DNA from: Spirochaetaceae bacterium
Lineage (GTDB): Bacteria > Spirochaetota > Spirochaetia > Treponematales > Breznakiellaceae
Direction: 5' to 3'
Length of the DNA stretch: 12,188 nt
Assembly (NCBI GenBank): GCA_031278935.1
Contig: JAITJK010000118.1
Location: 1 to 12,188, forward strand
Positions 7,038 through 12,188 of the stretch are shown in pieces. Under the pieces are notes generated by a model, which saw only the letters and a program-made list of their open reading frames with translations, was not told where the DNA came from and ran no database searches. The stretch's first letter is position 1; the number at the start of each line of letters is the position of its first letter. A program made the translations under genes and the position numbers.

Positions 7038-7439
7038 TCATTTAGTTCTACCGAACAAGACGTCATACAGGAACCCACCGCTGATAGTTGCCTCGAGCAT
7101 TCTCCTGTAGACGGCGTTGAATCGTTTCTCCAAAACGGTTGTGGCCTGTAATTGATATAACATCTGCTTCCTCATCACCTTCAGATATTCTACACCTAAC
7201 AGCCGTTCTCCCCAAACTCCTCGGTACTTGTGAACAGATTGCTGATATACTTCGGGTAATACCCGCCTCTCCTCTTCATTGAAGTATTCCTTGCTCTCCC
7301 CAGAGGCAGTTCCAGAAATTATTTGAGAAAATTCTGTTTTGCCTTGGTGAACACCTCCATAACGGTGGATTCGTCTTATCCAGCCAGTATGATCACCCGT
7401 ACGTCTGGTATCGGTTATGCCGCTGAGGCTTTCTCTCAT
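7038..7439 (-). CDS. Unrecognised ORF, possibly a truncated or recently acquired gene
   Basis: A 133-aa reading frame that I cannot assign. It starts MRESLSGITDTRRTGDH, is rich in charged and aromatic residues, and ends in a probably helical segment (about 75-133, including LEKRFNAVYRRMLEA). No signal peptide or membrane helix is seen. The frame stays open for another 23 codons upstream of the ATG (to 7509) and reads plausibly there (KVFTFSDWGIRDR), but without another standard start codon, so the gene may have lost its 5' end. There is no Shine-Dalgarno and no good promoter. By hand count over five lines its GC content is about 45%, clearly below neighbouring genes. It converges on the small ORF at 6874-7011 and is divergent from the rhomboid operon. 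An open stretch of about 157 codons argues against pure chance; pseudogene, remnant and foreign gene all remain possible. Confidence 0.4.
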   Translation of the reverse strand: MRESLSGITDTRRTGDHTGWIRRIHRYGGVHQGKTEFSQIISGTASGESKEYFNEEERRVLPEVYQQSVHKYRGVWGERLLGVEYLKVMRKQMLYQLQATTVLEKRFNAVYRRMLEATISGGFLYDVLFGRTK

Positions 7440-7490
7440 TCTGTCACGAATTCCCCAGTCAGAAAAAGTAAATACCTTTGTCCCGCATAA

Positions 7491-7520
7491 TTGACCCGGC
7501 GGCCTTCCCTATGGTATCTT
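7491..7520 (+). promoter_or_regulatory. Promoter of the rhomboid operon, placed for leaderless transcription
   Basis: TTGACC (7491-7496), an 18-bp spacer and TATCTT (7515-7520) end exactly 6 nt before the ATG at 7527. A usual start 6-7 nt after the -10 would put the transcript's first base on or next to the A of the ATG. No Shine-Dalgarno is present. The layout is identical to the one before hemB (9787-9825). Confidence 0.6.
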
Positions 7521-7526
7521 AATCCT

Positions 7527-8150
7527 ATGAAATTACTTCGCCGTCCCTTCCGGTATCGGAATGACAATCTGGCGTTGGTCCTTATCGGTCTTAATATCGG
7601 GGTGTTTCTGTTACAAATGGTCTATCCTCCGGTAAAATACTACGCCGCTTTGAACCCCGGGGCAGTGCTGCACGGCTGGATATGGCAGTTTGTATCCTAT
7701 ATGTTTGCCCACGGAAACGTGAGTCACCTGCTTTTCAATATGCTCGCCCTGTTTATCTTCGGTACCCAGGTAGAACACCGCATGGGCAGCAAAGAATTCC
7801 TTCTTTATTATATGCTTACAGGCATCCTCGCTGGGGGCTTTTCCTTTGGCGTTTATTGGCTCACCGGGGCCTACGGGGTGTTCCTGTTGGGTGCATCGGG
7901 AGCCATCTTCGCAGTCCAGTTGGCCTATGCCACCTTGTTCCCCGACGCGGTTATCTACATCTGGGGTATCCTACCGGTGCGGGCCCCTATCATGGTGCTG
8001 GGCTTTACGGTCATCGAAATCGTTTCATCCTTCATCGGCCTCAGTAGCGGGGTGGCCCATCTTACGCACCTGGCGGGCTTTGCCTGGGGATGGATATATT
8101 TTCTCATCCGTTTCGGGGAGAATCCCTGGAATTCCCTGACTTCCCGCTAA
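7527..8150 (+). CDS. Rhomboid family intramembrane serine protease
   Basis: A multi-pass inner-membrane protein of 207 aa that would cleave transmembrane substrates within the bilayer. Seen, numbering from the ATG at 7527: about six hydrophobic segments; the TM2 signature HGNVSHLLFNMLAL at 62-75 with His62, His67 and Asn71 (oxyanion hole); the catalytic serine in GASGAIF (Ser124); and the catalytic histidine in HLTHLAGFAWG (His181). The Ser-His dyad is intact, so it should be an active protease and not a pseudo-rhomboid. I prefer ATG 7527 over the TTG at 7491, because the TTG coincides with the -35 box and the protein then begins MKLLRRPFRY with normal topology. It opens an operon with an exported protein (16-bp gap) and a DUF167 protein. 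Substrates cannot be inferred. Confidence 0.88.
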   Translation: MKLLRRPFRYRNDNLALVLIGLNIGVFLLQMVYPPVKYYAALNPGAVLHGWIWQFVSYMFAHGNVSHLLFNMLALFIFGTQVEHRMGSKEFLLYYMLTGILAGGFSFGVYWLTGAYGVFLLGASGAIFAVQLAYATLFPDAVIYIWGILPVRAPIMVLGFTVIEIVSSFIGLSSGVAHLTHLAGFAWGWIYFLIRFGENPWNSLTSR

Positions 8151-8153
8151 GGC

Positions 8154-8160
8154 GAAGGAG
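8154..8160 (+). promoter_or_regulatory. Shine-Dalgarno deciding a GTG start
   Basis: GAAGGAG sits 6 nt before the GTG at 8167, an ideal distance. It lies in the 16-bp gap after the rhomboid stop codon and identifies the GTG as the start of the next gene. Confidence 0.8.
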
Positions 8161-8166
8161 TCACCG

Positions 8167-8856
8167 GTGAGAGTCCTTAGGCGAAACGCCGCATTGACGC
8201 TGCTCTTGATGAGCGGAGTGACCCTCGCGGCTCAAGAAGTCTTGCGTGGCCAGGTGCGGGTGGATCTGGAACCAGTGTATGGGGAGTATGTGGACGTGGT
8301 GTATCCCCTGGATAGGACCTCCGCGCACCGAAGGGCCCTGGAAGAGTCGGCCTTAGTCTATGGGGCCATGATCTACGGTTGGGCCTTTGAGTACCAGGTA
8401 GGGGAGCGGGCCCGGGGTATTACGGAAGCCTTTGAACTATCTCCCTTAGGAACTATCCCCTTCGGAGACCCGGGTCTTTTGGTTACCGACGCCCAGGTGC
8501 GGGATATGCGCTTGTACCTATGGACTGACTACCGTCTCACCGAGACCCAGAAGCGGCGCTTGAGATTCTGGAAATCTGGGTCCATAAAGACCGCCCAGGC
8601 TATCGGCTACGGGCCTTTGGGCAACCCCGTGGAGATGGCACAGGGGATATCGATTAAAAAGACCGCCCTAGAAGATGCAGCCCGGGCCGCAGTGCGGGAT
8701 ATGCTCCGGGGAAGTGAACGGAACCGGCCTAAGGAAGTGCGGGGGTATATAGGACTAGCGGACTTTCCCAGCTATTGGATGGACGCGGGTCGCTGGACCG
8801 CAAGCGCGCGGTTTCGGGTGGATATTCAAGAAATCATCCCTTTTGGGGTGTACTAG
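8167..8856 (+). CDS. Exported protein of unknown function
   Basis: A 229-aa protein with a GTG start and a strong Shine-Dalgarno. The N-terminus is a typical signal peptide: VRVLRRN, a hydrophobic core ALTLLLMSGVTL, then AAQEV, with cleavage likely near residues 21-23. There is no lipobox cysteine, so a soluble periplasmic or outer-membrane-associated product is more likely than a lipoprotein. No membrane helix follows. The mature part is mixed alpha/beta in character, with aromatic and charged stretches such as YGEYVDVVYPLDR and FPSYWMDAGRW, and one likely helix (about 170-188, ALEDAARAAVRDML). That helix faintly recalls LPP20/DUF4384-type spirochaetal exported proteins, but I would not assign it. 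It sits between rhomboid and DUF167 genes in one operon, so co-expression with an intramembrane protease is the main clue to function. Confidence 0.8.
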   Translation: MRVLRRNAALTLLLMSGVTLAAQEVLRGQVRVDLEPVYGEYVDVVYPLDRTSAHRRALEESALVYGAMIYGWAFEYQVGERARGITEAFELSPLGTIPFGDPGLLVTDAQVRDMRLYLWTDYRLTETQKRRLRFWKSGSIKTAQAIGYGPLGNPVEMAQGISIKKTALEDAARAAVRDMLRGSERNRPKEVRGYIGLADFPSYWMDAGRWTASARFRVDIQEIIPFGVY

Positions 8857-8868
8857 CGGCATCGGCCC

Positions 8869-9198
8869 ATGGCAGACCCTGCAGAATCCTGTTTCCGGCT
8901 TTCTGGGAACACCCTTCTCCTGGATGTTAAAGTCTTCCCCGGAGCCTCTCGTTCCGAGATTATGCGATGCAACGCGGGTCGACTGCGGATCGCCGTTGCG
9001 GCGCCCCCGGAAGATGGTAAAGCCAACGTCGAGCTCTGCCGCTTTATGGCCAAGCTCCTGGGCTGTCCCCGTAAGGCAGTACGCCTTTGTTCCGGGGAAA
9101 AATCTCGACTCAAAACTCTAGGCCTCCCCTTAGAGGTGAAGAAAACTCTAGAAGCCTTGACCATTTACCCTGAAGACTTACCTACAGTGAAGGCGTAG
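8869..9198 (+). CDS. DUF167 / YggU family protein (UPF0235)
   Basis: A small cytoplasmic protein of 109 aa in the widely conserved DUF167 family, whose biochemical function is not established. Seen: the conserved N-terminal strand LDVKVFPGASRSE (residues about 18-30), the central signature APPEDGKAN at about 45-53, and SGEKSRLKTLGL at about 75-86. Length and motif order match the family (about 95-110 aa). The gene begins 12 bp after the preceding stop codon. Its ATG has no good Shine-Dalgarno, so translation may depend on coupling within the rhomboid operon. The last codons run into a 624-bp gene-poor region. No unusual residues are seen. Confidence 0.9.
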   Translation: MADPAESCFRLSGNTLLLDVKVFPGASRSEIMRCNAGRLRIAVAAPPEDGKANVELCRFMAKLLGCPRKAVRLCSGEKSRLKTLGLPLEVKKTLEALTIYPEDLPTVKA

Positions 9199-9319
9199 CC
9201 CCTGACTGACGGTGGTGGCAAGCAATCGAGCCCCCTCGCTTCGGGCCTTTACCGCTCAAATCCAATAGGCCCACCGCAGATGCCTGCTCTGGAGGCGTTG
9301 TGGGGTGTCATGGGAAATA

Positions 9320-9357
9320 GGGATTGCACGGAAGGCAAAAAATCCCCATAAGTTTTT
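9320..9357 (+). terminator. Possible intrinsic terminator of the rhomboid operon
   Basis: GGGATT (9320-9325) pairs with AATCCC (9341-9346). An inner GC/GC pair shortens the loop, and TTTTT follows at 9353-9357. The stem is short, the T-run starts 6 nt after it, and the site is 120 bp past the DUF167 stop, so this is a weak candidate. Confidence 0.3.
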
Positions 9358-9383
9358 ATTCTGTATAGTCTTAACTCCGAAGC

Positions 9384-9400
9384 CCAGGCCAAAAGCCTGG
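9384..9400. repeat. Perfect 6-bp stem-loop CCAGGC-CAAAA-GCCTGG
   Basis: A compact GC-rich hairpin with a 5-nt loop in the gene-poor region. No T-tract follows on either strand, so it does not act as an ordinary terminator. It could be one element of a structured RNA or part of a decayed mobile sequence. Confidence 0.4.
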
Positions 9401-9481
9401 TAAAAATGGCTGGAACTTACTGGTGGAAGAGGAAGTTAGGAACCGCGTAGGGCCATTGGCTGGCATACCCTTGAGTTTCGT

Positions 9482-9592
9482 ATGATGAGTTCGATGTCCA
9501 ATCGGTATGAGGTACGGGATAAGATCGAGGTAATGACAGCCAACTATTCCATTACGGGGGATATAATCCGGGTCCACAAAGAAGCAACCTAA
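9482..9592 (+). CDS. Possible 36-aa ORF, doubtful
   Basis: The frame reads MMSSMSNRYEVRDKIEVM and then TANYSITGDIIRVHKEAT, with a protein-like mix of charged and hydrophobic residues. It remains open for a further 17 codons upstream of the ATG before an in-frame TAG. There is no Shine-Dalgarno and no promoter. It may be a fragment of a decayed gene or chance; I do not recognise it. Confidence 0.15.
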   Translation: MMSSMSNRYEVRDKIEVMTANYSITGDIIRVHKEAT

Positions 9593-9693
9593 GACCAGCA
9601 AGTCGGTTGGGGAAAGCTACCACAACTGGCTTTGCGTTGGTTCGGTTCCTTCCTTTAGGAGAGGGGACTAGAAACATTGATCGATTTGGCTCT

Positions 9694-9758
9694 GTCATTG
9701 CGAGCCCGAGCGGGACGAAGTAATCCACGTACTGCGGTTTCGCTGGACTCGCAATGAC
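9694..9758. repeat. Full REP-like palindromic element
   Basis: Perfect 11-bp arms GTCATTGCGAG (9694-9704) and CTCGCAATGAC (9748-9758) enclose a GACGAAGTAATCC-type interior and an imperfect inverted copy. The right arm is identical to the 11-mer in the spacer at 1119-1129. This is the well-known class of short intergenic palindromes whose false translations read like VIASPAKQ and LAMTE. It lies 28 bp upstream of the hemB -35 box. Confidence 0.8.
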
Positions 9759-9786
9759 GAGTATGCCCCTTCCGTCTCCATACGCA

Positions 9787-9816
9787 TTGACGCGCTGTCC
9801 GTAAGTTCCGTACCCT
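9787..9816 (+). promoter_or_regulatory. Promoter of hemB-hemL, placed for leaderless transcription
   Basis: TTGACG (9787-9792), an 18-bp spacer and TACCCT (9811-9816) end 6 nt before the ATG at 9823. The -10 is weak (3 of 6), but the spacing is the same to the base as at the rhomboid promoter. An AGAGG (9817-9821) lies too close to the first ATG to work, and 4 nt from the second ATG (9826). Confidence 0.5.
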
Positions 9817-9822
9817 AGAGGC

Positions 9823-10809
9823 ATGATGGAACTACACCATAGACCAAGACGACTGCGGGGTACTGCGGGGTTGCGCCGCATGGTCCGAGAAACCCGGCTT
9901 TCCCCAGAGGCATTGATCTATCCGGTCTTCGTCAAAACCGGAACGAATATCCAGGAACCTATCCGATCCATGGAAGGCCACTACCGGTATAGTGTGGACC
10001 GCTTGGGAGTCATCTTCGATGAGCTGTTGAGTGCCGGGGTAACGAAGGTCTTGTTCTTCGGCATCCCCGCAGGAAAAGACGCCGAAGGCAGCGCTGCGTA
10101 CCAGCGGGAGGGGATCATTCCTATGGCCTTACGGTACACTGCCCAAAGGTATCCCGAACTCTTTCGGATTACCGATGTGTGCCTGTGCGCCTATACGAAC
10201 CACGGCCACTGTGGGATTCTTGCGGGGGACCAGGTGGATAATGACGCGACTCTGCCTTACCTGGCCAAGATCGCCCGGTCCCACGCCCAAGCAGGGGCCC
10301 AGATGGTGGCGCCTTCGGATATGATGGACGGCCGGGTAGGGGCCATCCGCACGGCCCTGGACGAGGGGGGCTACAGCGGCTTGCCCATCATGGCCTACTC
10401 CGCCAAATACTGCTCTGCCTTTTATGGACCCTTTCGAGAGGCCGCTGATTCGGCCCCGACCTCTGGGGATCGCAAGACCTATCAGATGGACTACCATAAC
10501 CAACAAGAAGGGGTCCGCGCTGCTTTGCGGGATATCAAAGAGGGGGCGGATATAGTCATGGTGAAGCCCGCCTTGCCCTATCTGGACGTGATTCAAAAAG
10601 TGACCGAACAGGTCGACGCGCCGGTGGCTGCGTACAGCGTGAGTGGCGAATACGCCATGATCAAGGCCGCCGCGCGGGAGGGGTTCATCAACGAGGAGGA
10701 AGCGGTCTTGGAAAGCGCGGTGAGCGTCTTCCGGGCCGGGGCCTCGGTATTGATAAGCTATTTCGCCCCAGAAATCGCTCAGGGAATCGCCCAGGGGAGG
10801 ATCGGCTGA
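9823..10809 (+). CDS. hemB: Delta-aminolevulinic acid dehydratase (porphobilinogen synthase)
   Basis: A cytoplasmic enzyme that condenses two 5-aminolevulinate molecules to porphobilinogen, the second committed step of tetrapyrrole synthesis. Seen: zinc-site cysteines Cys120, Cys122 and Cys130 in DVCLCAYTNHGHCG (117-130), so it is the zinc-dependent type; the substrate-binding lysine in YSAKYCSAFYGPFR (Lys195); the Schiff-base lysine in MVKPALPYLD (Lys248); and SGEYAMI at 274-280. Length of 328 aa is standard and the barrel appears complete. Translation may start at the first or second of two adjacent ATG codons. It overlaps hemL as TGATG, so the two are cotranscribed and coupled. Whether the end product is heme, siroheme or a corrinoid cannot be told from this window. 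Confidence 0.96.
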   Translation: MMELHHRPRRLRGTAGLRRMVRETRLSPEALIYPVFVKTGTNIQEPIRSMEGHYRYSVDRLGVIFDELLSAGVTKVLFFGIPAGKDAEGSAAYQREGIIPMALRYTAQRYPELFRITDVCLCAYTNHGHCGILAGDQVDNDATLPYLAKIARSHAQAGAQMVAPSDMMDGRVGAIRTALDEGGYSGLPIMAYSAKYCSAFYGPFREAADSAPTSGDRKTYQMDYHNQQEGVRAALRDIKEGADIVMVKPALPYLDVIQKVTEQVDAPVAAYSVSGEYAMIKAAAREGFINEEEAVLESAVSVFRAGASVLISYFAPEIAQGIAQGRIG

Positions 10810-12110
10810 TGGTTACGGGGCAGAACCTGGCCCGTTCTCAAGCGCTTTATGCCCGGGCCAAGGAACGCATCCCCGGCGGGGTAAACAGTCCGGTCCGGGC
10901 CTTTCGGGGGGTGGGCCTGGACCCGCTGTTCATGGAGCGCGGGGAGGGGCCTTTCATCTACGACGTAGACGGGAATCGCTACATTGATTTCGTCGGTTCC
11001 TGGGGCCCCTTGCTTCTGGGGCATAATCATCCCGTAATCCGCGCTGCGGTGCTGGCCGCAGCGGAACAGGGCCTCTCTTTTGGGGCGGCCACGGAAGCGG
11101 AGGTCCGCATGGCCGAGCTTATGACGAGCCTAGTGCCGTCCCTTGAGATGGTCCGCATGGTCAATTCCGGCACGGAAGCTACCATGAGCGCTCTCCGGGC
11201 GGCCCGGGGATTCACAGGTCGGGACAAGATTCTCAAGTTCGCGGGGTGTTACCACGGCCACAGCGACGCCTTGCTGGTCAAGGCCGGTTCGGGCCTCTTG
11301 AGCGAGAGCCGGCCCGACAGCGCCGGGGTAAGCGCTGCCTGCGCTGCAGATACCCTGGTGGCGCCTTTCAATGATGCCATCCGGGTTGAGGAGCTTTTTG
11401 CCCGGCACCACCGGGAGATCGCTGCGGTCATTTTAGAACCCATCCCGGCCAATATGGGGGTGGTGCTACCGGAGGAGGGGTTTTTAGCGCACCTTAGGGA
11501 TCTTTGCTCCGCTTCAGGGACCCTCTTGATCTTCGACGAGGTGATTACTGGGTTTCGTTTAGGGCTGTCCGGGGCCCAGGGCCGCTGCGGTGTCAAGCCG
11601 GACTTAAGCGCCTTCGGTAAGATCATCGGCGGCGGTATGCCCGTGGGCGCCTATGGGGGCAAACGGGAAGTGATGGAGCTTATCTCCCCCCTGGGGCCGG
11701 TGTATCAAGCGGGCACCCTGTCCGGGAATCCGGTGGCCATGGCTGCGGGGCTTGCCCAGCTTGAGTTCCTTGCATCCCACCCTGAAGTCTACAATACCGT
11801 GGACCGTCTGGGGGATATGCTTTTTACGGGCTTAAAGGATATCCTCCATCGTACCGGTGCGTCTTGCACGGTCAACCATATCGGCTCTATGGGCTCGCTT
11901 TTTTTCACCAACGAGACCGTCCGGGACCTAGAGAGCGCTAAGACGGCGGATACCGGGCGGTACGCCGCGTATTTCACCTATCTCCTTAGGGGGGGCATAT
12001 ACCAAGCCCCAGCGCAGTTTGAAGCGCTGTTTGTGTCCTTCGCCCATACGGAGGCACTGATCCAGCAGACCTTGGAAAGTGCGGAAGATTTTTTCCGCAC
12101 TTTCTGTTGA
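10809..12110 (+). CDS. hemL: Glutamate-1-semialdehyde 2,1-aminomutase
   Basis: A cytoplasmic PLP-dependent enzyme of class III aminotransferase fold that converts glutamate-1-semialdehyde to 5-aminolevulinate, the substrate of the upstream hemB product. Its presence shows that the organism makes ALA by the C5 (glutamyl-tRNA) route. Seen: IPGGVNSPVRAF at 21-32, NSGTEATMSA at 119-128 (cofactor phosphate region), FDEVITGFR at 242-250 (Asp243 contacts the PLP ring), the PLP lysine in FGKIIGGGMPVGAYGG (Lys271), and YQAGTLSGNPVAM at 299-311. The 433 aa length matches the family. The ATG shares its A with the hemB stop. The last 10-12 codons contain a perfect 12-bp inverted repeat. The partner hemA (glutamyl-tRNA reductase) is not in this window. 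Confidence 0.96.
   Translation: MVTGQNLARSQALYARAKERIPGGVNSPVRAFRGVGLDPLFMERGEGPFIYDVDGNRYIDFVGSWGPLLLGHNHPVIRAAVLAAAEQGLSFGAATEAEVRMAELMTSLVPSLEMVRMVNSGTEATMSALRAARGFTGRDKILKFAGCYHGHSDALLVKAGSGLLSESRPDSAGVSAACAADTLVAPFNDAIRVEELFARHHREIAAVILEPIPANMGVVLPEEGFLAHLRDLCSASGTLLIFDEVITGFRLGLSGAQGRCGVKPDLSAFGKIIGGGMPVGAYGGKREVMELISPLGPVYQAGTLSGNPVAMAAGLAQLEFLASHPEVYNTVDRLGDMLFTGLKDILHRTGASCTVNHIGSMGSLFFTNETVRDLESAKTADTGRYAAYFTYLLRGGIYQAPAQFEALFVSFAHTEALIQQTLESAEDFFRTFC
12075..12104. repeat. Perfect 12-bp inverted repeat inside the 3' end of hemL
   Basis: GAAAGTGCGGAA (12075-12086) and TTCCGCACTTTC (12093-12104) flank a 6-nt loop GATTTT. The arms encode part of the last 12 residues and end 3 nt before the stop codon TGA at 12108-12110. 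G-U pairs extend the stem outward. No T-tract follows on either strand. It should form a very stable mRNA hairpin. Confidence 0.8.
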
Positions 12111-12116
12111 AGGAAC

Positions 12117-12146
12117 TTGACTTTGGGGTTCTTTAAAGAGTATATT
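12117..12146 (+). promoter_or_regulatory. Promoter for a gene beyond the right edge
   Basis: TTGACT (12117-12122), an 18-bp spacer and TATATT (12141-12146) match the consensus at 5 of 6 positions each. No start codon lies at the leaderless distance here. AAGGA at 12163-12167 could be a Shine-Dalgarno, but no suitable ATG follows inside the window. Confidence 0.5.
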
Positions 12147-12188
12147 GGTACAGAAAACGAGCAAGGATACGAGAGACTAGCTCATCTG

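Larger units (their letters stand above)
9199..9822. other. 624-bp gene-poor region between two operons
   Basis: I find no confident gene here. It holds a GGGCCT/AGGCCC inverted repeat (9244-9249 and 9268-9273), a possible terminator (9320-9357), a CCAGGC-CAAAA-GCCTGG hairpin (9384-9400), a 36-codon ORF (9482-9592), a REP-like palindrome (9694-9758) and the hemB promoter (9787-9816). On the minus strand several frames stay open for 44-109 codons but are broken by stops, have no start context, and partly translate the REP element. The stretch may be a decayed element or carry an unrecognised structured RNA. Confidence 0.6.

Noticed and set aside
7491..7526. TTG start giving a 219-aa rhomboid
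   Set aside because: The TTG is the first part of the -35 box, there is no ribosome site, and the added residues (MTRRPSLWYLNP) are not part of the rhomboid fold.
8843..9121. 92-codon plus-strand frame overlapping the DUF167 gene
   Set aside because: The DUF167 signatures are in the other frame; this one is an out-of-frame shadow.
9434..9447. AGTTAGGAACCGCG resembles the T-box sequence AGGGTGGNACCGCG (11 of 14)
   Set aside because: The variable GGGT part is missing, no terminator with a T-run follows, no specifier stem-loop is apparent, and hemB lies about 375 bp away behind its own promoter. T-boxes are also not expected in spirochaetes.
9371..9601. 76-codon minus-strand frame in the gene-poor region
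   Set aside because: No Shine-Dalgarno or promoter, a composition rich in Pro, Ser and Thr without domain character, and equally long frames open in parallel. Treated as chance or decay.
9552..9881. 109-codon minus-strand frame upstream of and overlapping hemB
   Set aside because: Its middle part is the translation of the REP-like palindrome (VIASPAKPQ, LAMTE), and the start lies inside hemB. It has no ribosome site.

Overview
The window suggests a moderately GC-rich, flagellated, double-membraned bacterium, most likely a treponeme-type spirochaete. That reading rests on family recognition: the NrnA-type protein, the DUF115 (Maf/MptE-like) protein, and a LysM-M23 membrane endopeptidase with a long cytoplasmic tail all look treponemal to me. 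No database search was run. There are nine convincing genes, all chromosomal housekeeping or envelope functions, plus one small membrane-protein ORF and one unrecognised low-GC ORF.

Layout. At 1-1025 (+) lies a DHH/DHHA1 phosphoesterase (NrnA-like) whose true start is probably left of the window. A 221-bp spacer with half of a dispersed palindromic repeat follows. On the minus strand, 5394 to 1247 is a three-gene operon: signal peptidase I, a class B penicillin-binding protein with a C-terminal PASTA-like domain, and a DUF115 protein of the family linked to flagellin glycosylation. The genes are joined by a TGATG overlap and by a stop codon embedded in a Shine-Dalgarno. A 54-bp divergent promoter region separates this operon from a LysM/M23 endopeptidase (5449-6732, +). 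Next come a 45-aa single-pass membrane ORF (6874-7011, +) and an AT-richer unrecognised ORF on the other strand (7038-7439). A second plus-strand operon holds a rhomboid protease, an exported protein of unknown function and a DUF167/YggU protein (7527-9198). After a 624-bp gene-poor stretch with hairpins and a full palindromic repeat, hemB and hemL overlap as TGATG (9823-12110). The window ends in a promoter for a gene beyond the right edge.

How the genes fit together. The first half is an envelope block covering septal or wall peptidoglycan synthesis, protein secretion, wall hydrolysis and probable surface or flagellar sugar transfer. The second half includes two consecutive steps of the C5 tetrapyrrole pathway (glutamate-1-semialdehyde to ALA to porphobilinogen), which could feed heme, siroheme or corrinoid synthesis.

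No CRISPR array, intact mobile element, phage gene, tRNA or rRNA is visible. I do not see a clearly new multi-gene system. The most unusual signals are regulatory: two promoters with identical geometry placed so that transcription should start on or next to the ATG (rhomboid and hemB), and a perfect 12-bp inverted repeat inside the last codons of hemL. The low-GC orphan ORF beside the rhomboid operon is also worth attention.
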